The notes beneath the pieces were generated by a model, which searched no databases, was not told the DNA's origin, and was given only the letters and a program-made list of their open reading frames with translations. Both the position numbers and the translations under genes were made by a program. Below are positions 1 to 6,148 of a stretch of 9,696 nt of DNA, one piece after another; the first letter of the stretch is position 1; each line of letters begins with the position of its first letter. Origin of the DNA: Physcousia sp015060555 (GTDB taxonomy: Bacteria; Bacteroidota; Bacteroidia; Bacteroidales; Bacteroidaceae); the NCBI GenBank assembly GCA_015060555.1, contig SUYG01000003.1, forward strand, positions 1 to 9,696, given 5' to 3'.

Positions 1-32
1 TCAGCTTTCGTTCCCATTCATGTCACCCCTAT

Positions 33-141
33 TTAGGCGGTTATAGCGGCGGGGTTCCACCTCTTCCCATCCCGAACAGAGAAGTTAAGCCCGCTTGCGC
101 CGATGGTACTGCACACCCGTGGGAGAGTAGGTAGCCGCCCC
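33..141 (+). rRNA. rrf: 5S ribosomal RNA
   Basis: This is the complete 5S rRNA of the 50S subunit, the last gene of an rRNA operon whose 23S part lies left of the window. The conserved core CCGAACAGAGAAGTTAAGC is at about 72-90, followed by GCGCCGATGGTACTGC and GTGGGAGAGTAGGT. The terminal stem is GGCGG (36-40) against CCGCC (135-139). The length of about 109 nt is normal, but the exact ends are estimated. A strong terminator follows directly. Confidence 0.95.
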
Positions 142-145
142 TTTT

Positions 146-192
146 AAAAAGAAGTTCCCCGATGTCCATTTGGATGTCGGGGAACTCTTTTT
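146..192 (+). terminator. Bidirectional rho-independent terminator after 5S rRNA
   Basis: A 15-bp stem (153-167 with 172-186, including two G-U pairs as RNA) closes an ATTT loop. It is flanked by AAAAAG on the left and CTTTTT on the right, which extend the pairing past one bulged base. The U-run after the stem suits termination of the rRNA operon. On the other strand, TCTTTTT follows the stem, so it can also end the convergent symporter transcript. Confidence 0.9.
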
Positions 193-194
193 AT

Positions 195-229
195 GCGGCT
201 ACCACTCTCCCACGGGTCAGTGTAGGCGC
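195..229 (-). repeat. Degraded inverted copy of the 5S rRNA 3' end
   Basis: Read on the minus strand, 216-195 matches 5S positions 116-138 with a single missing base (CCCGTGGGAGAGT then GGTAGCCGC). A further GCGCC match reaches the symporter stop codon, with a shortened segment between. With the terminator stem at its centre, about 97-229 forms an imperfect inverted duplication. It could be a relic of a tail-to-tail second 5S gene or of an inversion, and its RNA could pair with the 5S 3' half. It is too degraded to be functional 5S. Confidence 0.7.
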
Positions 230-1659
230 TATTCCCAACATTCTATCTCGTTCTCCAGTTCAGGAAGCAGACTGCGGTGGAAGGTGGGTTCCTGAATACC
301 TTGGCGCTTTTGCTCGCGAAAGTCGTCGAGCAGACGGAAGGCGTAGCGCCCTAAGATGACAATGGCAATGAGGTTGCAGATGGTGAGAAACGCCATGAAG
401 AAGTCCACCAGGTTCCACACCAGGTCAAAGCTTGCAACGGCCCCGAACAGGATCATGACACCTCCGGAAAGGATGCGATAGATGGTCATCACCAATGGAC
501 TCTTCGTGATGAAGCGCACATTCGCCTCGCCATAATAGTAGTTTCCTATGATGGTGGAGTAGGCAAAGAGGAGGATGGCTAATGCCACGAAGATGGGACC
601 TGCATTGCCCACTTCTGCCTGCAGGGCTGACTGTGTCAGCACAATACCGTCGTTTCCGGATGAAGTGTAAAGTCCGCTGATGATAATAATGAATGCCGTG
701 CAGGAACACAGCAGCAGCGTGTCCGTGAAGACACCTAACGCCTGAATAAGACCCTGCTTCACGGGGTGCGAGGTGGTAGCCGTCGCTGCCACGTTAGGCG
801 CGCTGCCTTCACCCGCCTCATTAGAGAAGAGGCCACGCCTGACACCCATCATGATGGTCATTCCTATGCCGCCTCCGGCCACCTGCTGAATACCGATGGC
901 ATCGAGGAAGATGACCTTGAACACATGCGGCACCAACTCGATGTTGAGGGCAATAATAACGAGGGCCAGAAGCAGATAGCCAATAGCCAGAACCGGCACT
1001 AACACCATGCAGACGCTGGCAATGCGCTGTATGCCGCCAAAGACGATAAATAGGGAAACGGCGGCCATGGTACATCCCACCCACAAGTGCGGCAGACCAA
1101 AGGCTCCCTCCATGGCGGTACAAATGGTATTCGCCTGGATGGAGTTGTTGGTCAGACCAAACTGCAACGTGATGAACACGGCGAAGAAGATGGCCATCCA
1201 GCGATTCTTCACCCCCTTCTGAATATAGTAGGCAGGACCTCCGATATACGAATCCTGGTTTCTCTGCTTATACAGCTGTGCCAGCGTTGACTCGACAAAC
1301 GCCGTGGCAGAACCGATGAGCGCAATCACCCACATCCAGAAGATGGCGCCAGGTCCTCCTATAGCAATCGCCGAGGCTACACCTGCCAAGTTACCCGTTC
1401 CTACTCGAGTGGCAACACTCACGATAAACGCCTGAAACGAGGAGATGTTCTTCTTCGTCTTGTCTTCATCCTTCTGCTTCTTTCCTCCTGCCGTATCTAC
1501 GGTCGCGTCCTTCAGCAGGCGAAACATCTCGCCCACCATTCTGAACTGCACAAAGCGCGTGCGCCACGTAAACCACAAGCCACAAGCAATCAGTACATAG
1601 ATGAGAAAATCGCCCCATATCACGTCATTCACTGATGTTATCAATTTGTTGATATCCAT
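229..1659 (-). CDS. Sodium:alanine/glycine symporter (AGCS family)
   Basis: Integral inner-membrane carrier of 476 residues, close to the family norm, that imports small neutral amino acids (alanine, glycine or related) with sodium. The AGCS hallmarks are clear: GTGNLAGVASA at about 87-97 and GGPGAIFWMWV at about 101-111, then SYIGGPAYYIQKG at about 137-149. Many hydrophobic segments follow to about residue 440, with a short polar C-terminus. A charged Lys/Asp-rich loop at 59-71 precedes the first signature. The substrate cannot be read from sequence; alanine, glycine and glutamine carriers all occur in this family. The gene converges on the 5S rRNA and shares its terminator, and its TAG stop lies at the edge of an inverted 5S fragment. 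It appears monocistronic, with its own promoter about 25 bp upstream of the ATG. Confidence 0.93.
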   Translation of the reverse strand: MDINKLITSVNDVIWGDFLIYVLIACGLWFTWRTRFVQFRMVGEMFRLLKDATVDTAGGKKQKDEDKTKKNISSFQAFIVSVATRVGTGNLAGVASAIAIGGPGAIFWMWVIALIGSATAFVESTLAQLYKQRNQDSYIGGPAYYIQKGVKNRWMAIFFAVFITLQFGLTNNSIQANTICTAMEGAFGLPHLWVGCTMAAVSLFIVFGGIQRIASVCMVLVPVLAIGYLLLALVIIALNIELVPHVFKVIFLDAIGIQQVAGGGIGMTIMMGVRRGLFSNEAGEGSAPNVAATATTSHPVKQGLIQALGVFTDTLLLCSCTAFIIIISGLYTSSGNDGIVLTQSALQAEVGNAGPIFVALAILLFAYSTIIGNYYYGEANVRFITKSPLVMTIYRILSGGVMILFGAVASFDLVWNLVDFFMAFLTICNLIAIVILGRYAFRLLDDFREQKRQGIQEPTFHRSLLPELENEIECWE

Positions 1660-1682
1660 AGGTTCTTTTGTGTTTGACGGTG

Positions 1683-1712
1683 CAAAGATAACCTTTTTCC
1701 CTCAAGTACAAT
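1683..1712 (-). promoter_or_regulatory. Bacteroidetes-type promoter of the symporter gene
   Basis: On the minus strand the -7 element TATCTTTG (1690-1683) fits the consensus TAnnTTTG. A weak -33 candidate, ATTG (1712-1709), lies 18 bp upstream. Transcription would start around 1676, giving a leader of under 20 nt. The -7 box is convincing and the -33 box is poor. Confidence 0.6.
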
Positions 1713-1833
1713 CCCATTATCCACAAAAATAACTATGATGAAGAAAAAATTTTCTTTTCTTATGTGACTTTAGAGCCGTGACAGGATGGCACAGCGGCCT
1801 GATGGGGGAGACCTATATATGATTTTTGCCTGA

Positions 1834-1935
1834 AAAAACCTACATACCTACACCCGCATAGGATAACTATATGGTTTATAGGGTCGTATGCGAGTGTAGG
1901 TTCGGGTGTAGGTAGGGCCGCAAGGTGTAGGTTTT
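1834..1935. repeat. Left 102-bp structured terminal inverted repeat
   Basis: This is the left end of the 1834-4939 unit. Order from outside in: AAAAACCTACATACCTACA (1834-1852), a 41-bp spacer, then GTGTAGG at 1894, 1906 and 1925, the last followed by TTTT. The right end (4838-4939) shows the same boxes at the same distances in inverse orientation, while the 41-bp spacers have almost no similarity. The left end also holds an imperfect palindrome of about 56 bp (1846-1901) able to form a cruciform, with CTATA/TATAG arms at its centre. The inner boxes stop 3 bp before the primase-helicase stop codon, so they cannot be promoter elements for that gene. They are probably protein-binding sites. Confidence 0.85.
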
Positions 1936-1938
1936 GGG

Positions 1939-4059
1939 CTAAAACAGGCGCTTCACACAATATTCGCTTCCATTTTTTGAGCGTCTGTGTACGAGCTCGG
2001 GCAGTCCGTTGAGGGTGCGACCGAAGGCGTTGAGGGCAGGCGCCTTGAAACTGGCTCCGGCACGCTCCTTAATAATCATCATCAGGGCGGCAACGGAGAG
2101 CCACTCCGCCTCGGGATCCTCCGGCAGGGTAGGCTCAAAGAACTCATGGAAGAACTGCTCGACGCTGCTTAGCTGCTGGAACTTACGGTTGTGAGCCATG
2201 ATGACCTTCGTCTCTTCATCGTTGAACCAGTAGCGTGCGCCGCTGTCCAGTTCCTCCATTGCCTGTGCGAAGAGCTGCGCGTAGTTGGGTGTCTGGCTGA
2301 CATCGATGCTGCCTGTGACTTCGATGCCCAGGAAGCGGCGGCTGCCCGTGGGGTCGTGGAGCACGTCGGCCATGTTTGTCGTAGCGATGAACGATGCCAG
2401 TCGTGGCACCTCTACGGTATATCTGGAATAGGGACGCTTTACCTTCACTGACGGCAGTTGCAGGATATTCTTCAGGAAGCCTTGCTGCTTCAGGGGCGAG
2501 ATGCGGTTGAACTCGTCGAGGTTGATGATCAGCATTTGCGACATGGCCAGGTGTACAGGCCGCTCCTCGGCCAGCGAGAGGTTGTCCATATATCCCCATG
2601 ACCTCAGTTCAGGCGGCAGCAGCAGGCGGCAGAAGGCACTCTTGTGCATTCCCTGGTCGGAGATGAGCAGCGGCACGATGGCGTTGCCGTAGCGGCGGTC
2701 GCGGCCCTGCCACTGGGCCACCATCGCCAGGAACCATGTGTGGAACCAGTCGGCCCATTGTGCCTGGTTGCGTGTGGGCACGGTGGCGGCGAGGGCGCGT
2801 ATGTGGTCGCGTTTGTCCCACTTGCCCGTTTGCATGAGGTAGTCCTCGATGGGGTTGTACTTGCGGATGCGGGTGGAGTTGACGTAGTACTGCACGTCGT
2901 GGTTGTTCAGGTTCAGGCCGGCCAGCAGCAAGTCGGTGGTGAACGTGTTGATGACCTGCGGTGTCACGGGTTGCCAGGGCGTCACCCAAGTGTGGTTGGC
3001 ACGGTATTCGGTGTAGCCCATGATGGTGTTGTGGCGGAACACGTAGCGGTCCTCCATCCGACGTATAATCTGCTGCATCACAGGCTCTTCGGTTTCTCTT
3101 GCGAGGTCTTGGCGGTGCTTCAGTGTCTGCTCTTCCTCATAGACCGCTTCCACGGTGCGGCGCACGAAATCTTCGGTCAGTCCCGGCTCATCTTTGAAGG
3201 TCAGGTGTCCCCACAGATGGCACACCGCTTCCTCCTGTGGCCAGGCCGCACGGTAGAGTTCCGTGGCCATCCCCGTGACGAAGGCCTTGTACCATTTCGT
3301 ACCCCATCGCTTGGGGTTGCCCAGGTGTGCAGCCACGCGCTGGATGGCATCTCTGTAGGCCCGTTCGTAGTTCGAGTACGCTGTCATGTCCTCCTCTTGT
3401 ACATCGCGGCGTTCAGGCAGCGCGAGCAGGTGCTCGTCAGCCTGGTCATCGATTGTCGTATCGCCGATGGCGTTGATGCGGAACGGTACGGCCTCGGGGT
3501 TCGTGAGCGGCGATTTGTCGAGGGGCAGCAGGAAGGTGTGTCGTGGTGTGGGTGTCATCCGGGTGATGCGCTGGGGCAGCGTGGCATCATAGACATGTGC
3601 CATTTGCTTGTAGGCCAGAGCGTAGAACGGCTCGGCTTCTACCTCGGAGACGGGCAGTGTGCCGTCGGCACGTGCCACACGCACGAGGATGATGACCTCG
3701 TGTCCGCTGGCTCCTATGAAGGCTGCCAGCGTCGTCGGCAGTACCATGGCGGCGCGCTTGAGGGCCTCGCAGGCCTTCTGGCTCATCACCTGTCGCACCT
3801 CCAGGACTACCAGTCCGTTGAAGACACTCATGCCGATGGCACCGTTCTCTTGTCGGCGCAGTTCCATGGGTACGCAGATGTGCGGGATGTCGTGGTAGTG
3901 GCGGTAGTGCGTGGGCGCTTCAGGGCTGGCCTCGTCGCGCAGGAAGCCGATGAGAAAACTGGCCGTGTCTGTCTTGATGCGGTCGAGGAAGGCTCCGAAT
4001 TCGTAGTTCTTCAGGAACTGCTGACCATTCTTGTCTGTTCTTACGCTTGATACTTTCAT
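1939..4059 (-). CDS. VirE-N / VirE (DUF3874) primase-helicase-like protein
   Basis: A 706-residue cytoplasmic protein with the layout of Bacteroidales BT4734-like/VirE proteins. The N-terminal VirE-N region (about 55-200) resembles primase folds: NGLVVLEV at 81-88, ASGHEVIILVRV at 117-128. The expected acidic pair is reduced to one visible Glu (E87). A helical linker (about 225-330) follows. The C-terminal P-loop ATPase of VirE/superfamily-3 type has Walker A SDQGMHKS (467-474), Walker B MLIINLDEF (D515, E516), ATTN (559-562) and DPTGSRRF (569-576, paired arginines). The last 100 residues resemble DUF3874. Walker A is unusual: His472 stands where Gly normally precedes Lys, and Ser467 replaces the first Gly. 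The likely role is DNA priming or unwinding for a small replicon or phage-like unit, which is inference. No promoter is visible in its 5' region, so it is probably co-transcribed with the DUF6078-like gene. ATG follows an A/T-rich stretch without Shine-Dalgarno. Confidence 0.8.
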   Translation of the reverse strand: MKVSSVRTDKNGQQFLKNYEFGAFLDRIKTDTASFLIGFLRDEASPEAPTHYRHYHDIPHICVPMELRRQENGAIGMSVFNGLVVLEVRQVMSQKACEALKRAAMVLPTTLAAFIGASGHEVIILVRVARADGTLPVSEVEAEPFYALAYKQMAHVYDATLPQRITRMTPTPRHTFLLPLDKSPLTNPEAVPFRINAIGDTTIDDQADEHLLALPERRDVQEEDMTAYSNYERAYRDAIQRVAAHLGNPKRWGTKWYKAFVTGMATELYRAAWPQEEAVCHLWGHLTFKDEPGLTEDFVRRTVEAVYEEEQTLKHRQDLARETEEPVMQQIIRRMEDRYVFRHNTIMGYTEYRANHTWVTPWQPVTPQVINTFTTDLLLAGLNLNNHDVQYYVNSTRIRKYNPIEDYLMQTGKWDKRDHIRALAATVPTRNQAQWADWFHTWFLAMVAQWQGRDRRYGNAIVPLLISDQGMHKSAFCRLLLPPELRSWGYMDNLSLAEERPVHLAMSQMLIINLDEFNRISPLKQQGFLKNILQLPSVKVKRPYSRYTVEVPRLASFIATTNMADVLHDPTGSRRFLGIEVTGSIDVSQTPNYAQLFAQAMEELDSGARYWFNDEETKVIMAHNRKFQQLSSVEQFFHEFFEPTLPEDPEAEWLSVAALMMIIKERAGASFKAPALNAFGRTLNGLPELVHRRSKNGSEYCVKRLF

Positions 4060-4068
4060 GTGATTGAT

Positions 4069-4180
4069 TTTAAGGAGTTTAAGGAGTTTAAGGAGTTTAA
4101 GGAGTTAAGGAGTTTAAGGAGTTAAGGAGTTTAAGAGTTTAAGATGTTTAAGGAGTCTAAGGAGTTAGGAAGTAAGGGAG
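4069..4180. repeat. Tandem TTTAAGGAG / TTAAGGAG array
   Basis: A degenerate tandem array of 9-bp and 8-bp units. AAGGAG occurs exactly at 4072, 4081, 4090, 4099, 4107, 4116, 4124, 4150 and 4159, with decayed units between and after. It is A+T-rich and lies between the palindrome array and the primase-helicase start codon. In the mRNA it reads CUCCUUAAA, resembling anti-Shine-Dalgarno rather than Shine-Dalgarno. Copy number could change by slippage. Its position next to iteron-like repeats recalls a DNA-unwinding element of a replication origin, but it may be only a microsatellite. Confidence 0.85.
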
Positions 4181-4185
4181 TTGTA

Positions 4186-4271
4186 TTTTCTCACACGTGA
4201 TAAAATGTTTTCTCACACGTGATAAAATGTTTTCTCACATGTGAGAAAAATGTTTCTCACTGGTGAGAAAA
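4186..4271. promoter_or_regulatory. Four 20-bp palindromes at 22-bp period (iteron/operator array)
   Basis: Units lie at 4186-4205, 4208-4227, 4230-4249 and 4252-4271. Units 1 and 2 are identical (TTTTCTCACACGTGATAAAA), unit 3 is a perfect palindrome (TTTTCTCACATGTGAGAAAA), and unit 4 keeps TTTCTCAC-NN-GTGAGAAA. TG joins each pair. The period is exactly 22 bp, about two helical turns, so bound dimers would stack on one face of the DNA. The array starts 2 bp past the DUF6078-like stop codon. Binding by an initiator or repressor is most likely; RNA hairpins in the intercistronic spacer are the alternative. Confidence 0.85.
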
Positions 4272-4273
4272 AC

Positions 4274-4741
4274 CTATGCTTCCTGTTGTGTTGTCGCATG
4301 GGGCACTTTGCGGAAGTAATAGGAGAGGGTGGTTTCGTCGTAGTGGGGTTCGGTCTCGATGCCATGCTTGTGGAAGAGGCGGGCGACGCTCTTCTGCAGC
4401 TCGGGTGTCACGGGATAGCGTCCGGAGCGGTAGCGGTAGAAGTGGGCACAGCTGCCGAAGATGTTATAGAGCTCTTTTCGGAGATCCGTGGCCTTTCCGG
4501 AGGGGATGCCCTTCATGATGCCCGTCATGCCGCGGGCGATGCGGACAGGTTCGGCGGATGCGAAGAGGCTGCACTGATCACCCTGACGTGCGGCGGGCAG
4601 CACGGTGACGTGATGGGTGAGGGTAGAGGGTGCCAGCTGCGCTACGGCATGGCGCAGGCAGCGGTCGCTGAGAGGACAGTCGTTCTGGAAGCAGATGGCC
4701 CAGTCGCGGGGCGCATCTTTGTAGGAAAGTTTCTTCATCAT
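4274..4741 (-). CDS. DUF6078-like small cysteine-rich protein
   Basis: A cytoplasmic protein of 155 residues with no signal peptide or membrane segment. The N-terminus carries three cysteines in AICFQNDCPLSDRCLR (C17, C22, C28), a possible metal site. Near the C-terminus, FYRYRSGRYPVTPELQKSV and a later LFHKHGIE resemble the conserved part of DUF6078 proteins of Bacteroidales as I remember them; the function of that family is unknown to me. The frame is open up to 4804, but the promoter -33 box lies at 4802-4805, so the ATG at 4741 (or the adjacent one at 4738) is the real start. It is the first gene of a probable two-gene operon with the VirE-type protein, 214 bp downstream. A DNA-binding or regulatory role, perhaps through the palindromes just past its stop, is only a guess. 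Confidence 0.7.
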   Translation of the reverse strand: MMKKLSYKDAPRDWAICFQNDCPLSDRCLRHAVAQLAPSTLTHHVTVLPAARQGDQCSLFASAEPVRIARGMTGIMKGIPSGKATDLRKELYNIFGSCAHFYRYRSGRYPVTPELQKSVARLFHKHGIETEPHYDETTLSYYFRKVPHATTQQEA

Positions 4742-4773
4742 ACTTTGATTTATTATCGGTTTTAATAACGCTG

Positions 4774-4805
4774 CAAATATACAATATTTTCTTGGAAAAT
4801 CCAAA
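4774..4805 (-). promoter_or_regulatory. Bacteroidetes-type promoter of the two-gene element operon
   Basis: The -33 TTTG (4805-4802) and -7 TATATTTG (4781-4774) are separated by exactly 20 bp, a full match to TTTG-N20-TAnnTTTG. Transcription should start near 4767, about 26 nt before the ATG at 4741. The three CCTACAC boxes of the right terminal repeat begin about 37 bp upstream of the -33 box, so a protein bound there could also affect this promoter. Confidence 0.85.
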
Positions 4806-4837
4806 TATTTTTGCGTGTAATTGCCTTAAAATACGTT

Positions 4838-4939
4838 AAAACCTACACCTTTTTACCTAACCTACACCCTAACCTACACCCATATAATTACTTGATAATA
4901 AACATATAAATATATAAATATGTAGGTATGTAGGTTTTT
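4838..4939. repeat. Right 102-bp structured terminal inverted repeat
   Basis: Mirror image of 1834-1935: AAAACCTACAC (4838-4848), CCTACAC at 4861 and 4873, a 41-bp A+T-rich spacer (4880-4920), then TGTAGGTATGTAGGTTTTT (4921-4939), the exact reverse complement of the left outer 19 bp. All gaps (12, 5 and 41 bp) equal those on the left, although the spacer sequences differ. The conserved box positions over diverged filler indicate selection for binding sites. No clear target-site duplication is visible outside the two ends. Confidence 0.85.
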
Positions 4940-5135
4940 ATATAGAAAATTTCACGCACGCGCGCGTGTGTAAACCTTATCTTATTTTATCAACGCCTCA
5001 TTTCCAATAATGTAAAAATATTGTTAGCGCATCAGTTGCGAACCTGACGCGCAGGACCGTGTACTCATTCATGCCTAAAAAAAGTAGGAACGCAACACGC
5101 CAAGGAACGGCGATGACCGAGCGCATATACCATGC
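4940..5135. other. Intergenic stretch with a Z-DNA-prone tract
   Basis: No gene is visible here. Just outside the right terminal repeat, 4953-4972 is a 20-bp alternating pyrimidine-purine run rich in CG (palindromic core CACGCGCGCGTG, 4957-4968). The rest, up to the stop codon of the AlkD-like gene, shows no convincing open frame, promoter or tRNA. A T7 run on the minus strand (5086-5080) lies downstream of the AlkD-like gene but lacks a strong stem. Confidence 0.5.
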
Positions 5136-5966
5136 TCACTTTCTCTTCACAACAGGGATGCTCATCCACTCCTGCCGCTCTTGTTCCGTCATCTTCTCGA
5201 TGGCGTAGCGCAACATGGTGCGAGGCATCTCATGAGCGTGCTGTCGCAGAAAATCGCGAAGCAGGCTCATGCTCACCCGCTTGCCCATCTCGCGAAGCAT
5301 CCAGCCCACAGCCTTGTGCATGAGGTCGTGCTGATGGTGCAGATGAATCTCGGCATAGCGCAGGCACCACGACGGGTCGCCCATCTGAGTCGTCTTCCAC
5401 GAGCAGACGATGCTCATGCGCTGTTTCCAGAGGCACGGACTCTGGGCCAGCTCATCCAGGATCTTCATCTTATAGTCTAGATTGTCAAGGTCCTGTGCCG
5501 ATTCCGTTGTTCCGCCGTTCTGTGATTCCGACCTTCCCAGCTTGCTTGGCAACAGCAGCCAATGGCCCAGTATCTTGTGTACGGACAAATCCACAAGATC
5601 CCAGTTGTTGGCCTGTTCCGCATATTGCAGATACATCGTCACAATCTCGTCCCGACCGTGTATCGCCTTCTTGTCATTTTCAAGCCGTTTTGTCGCTAAT
5701 TTCTCGAATTTCGCCACCAACACCAGCAGTCCGCAGAGCCTTACCTCATGCCATCTGTTCATTAGCAGTTCAGGCACCTCGCCGAGCGGTAAGTCCTTCC
5801 AAACGGCGTTCACCACACTTCTTGTCTGTGGCACCTTCAACCCCAGGAACTCATCCCCTTCGCCATACTCTCCAGGTCCTGTCTTGAAAAAGCCCATGAG
5901 CACCCGTCGCTGCTCCTCGTTGTGCAGCGATTCCATGTGCGCGATGATCTCCTTGGCTGTTGTCAT
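5136..5966 (-). CDS. AlkD-like DNA alkylation repair protein
   Basis: A 276-residue cytoplasmic protein of the HEAT-repeat DNA alkylation repair family (AlkC/AlkD). AlkD removes alkylated purines such as N7- and N3-alkyl bases without flipping them. The key region ANNWDLVDLSVHKILG (119-134) matches the AlkD active site, with W122 and D126 at the places of its catalytic Trp and Asp. KAVGWMLREMGKR (218-230) supplies the second conserved Trp (W222). It is longer than Bacillus AlkD (about 237) because of a polar insertion at about 141-165 (SKLGRSESQNGGTTESAQ). Catalytic residues are intact, so it is probably active. The ATG follows a promoter that leaves a leader of only about 10 nt, and there is no Shine-Dalgarno. 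It is divergent from dinD, another DNA-damage gene. Confidence 0.9.
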   Translation of the reverse strand: MTTAKEIIAHMESLHNEEQRRVLMGFFKTGPGEYGEGDEFLGLKVPQTRSVVNAVWKDLPLGEVPELLMNRWHEVRLCGLLVLVAKFEKLATKRLENDKKAIHGRDEIVTMYLQYAEQANNWDLVDLSVHKILGHWLLLPSKLGRSESQNGGTTESAQDLDNLDYKMKILDELAQSPCLWKQRMSIVCSWKTTQMGDPSWCLRYAEIHLHHQHDLMHKAVGWMLREMGKRVSMSLLRDFLRQHAHEMPRTMLRYAIEKMTEQERQEWMSIPVVKRK

Positions 5967-5982
5967 GACATCTAACTGCCCG

Positions 5983-6014
5983 CAAAGATACGGGTAAATG
6001 AGTGAAACGCCAAA
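5983..6014 (-). promoter_or_regulatory. Promoter of the AlkD-like gene
   Basis: -33 TTTG (6014-6011), exactly 20 bp, then -7 TATCTTTG (5990-5983). It fits the Bacteroidetes consensus fully and confirms the ATG at 5966, giving a transcript with a very short leader. Confidence 0.85.
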
Positions 6015-6136
6015 TAAATTCTGCCCATAAGCCGATAATAGCCATCTTTCTGCTCTTTTTCCGTAATATTCGGTTAAATGAGCGCTCGTTTTAGCTGTTT
6101 TTTAAAGATTACTGGCAGAGTTTGAAAGAAAACAAA

Positions 6137-6144
6137 TATCTTTG
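6137..6144 (+). promoter_or_regulatory. dinD promoter -7 element
   Basis: TATCTTTG matches TAnnTTTG and ends 4 bp before the ATG at 6149, so the transcript would be almost leaderless. At the usual 20-bp distance upstream the sequence is TGGC, not TTTG. The nearest TTTG (6121-6124) is only 12 bp away. The weak -33 box could mean that an activator or a damage-responsive factor is needed; this is inference. Confidence 0.6.
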
Positions 6145-6148
6145 CGTC

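Noticed and set aside
162..359. A 65-codon open frame starting in the terminator
   Set aside because: It begins inside the terminator stem and runs antisense to the symporter gene, with no promoter.
1760..1960. A 66-codon minus-strand frame across the left terminal repeat
   Set aside because: It overlaps the end of the primase-helicase gene and reads through the box repeats, with no promoter or domain.
2644..4050. A 468-codon open frame on the plus strand
   Set aside because: It lies wholly opposite the primase-helicase-like gene, its product is a low-complexity Val/His/Gly-rich string without motifs, and it is an antisense shadow of a G+C-rich gene.
4069..4180. A series of ribosome binding sites (AAGGAG) on the plus strand
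   Set aside because: No gene follows on the plus strand, Bacteroidales rarely use strong Shine-Dalgarno sites, and the motif is just the repeat unit.
4186..4271. CRISPR-like short array
   Set aside because: Units are separated by only 2 bp and there are no cas genes.
4241..4765. A 174-codon open frame on the plus strand over the DUF6078-like gene
   Set aside because: It starts inside the palindrome array, runs antisense to the DUF6078-like gene, and has no promoter or recognisable domain.
4742..4804. Upstream start for the DUF6078-like gene at 4804
   Set aside because: That codon overlaps the -33 promoter box, and the transcript would start about 37 bp downstream of it, so the ATG at 4741 is used.
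1820..4955. Target-site duplication flanking the 1834-4939 unit
   Set aside because: The bases directly outside the two 19-mers share no direct repeat. A CTATATA string occurs near both ends in inverse orientation but at different distances, which may be chance in A+T-rich DNA.
6122..6148. TTG start for dinD
   Set aside because: The -7 box TATCTTTG lies inside this extension, and ATG at 6149 matches the usual DinD start.
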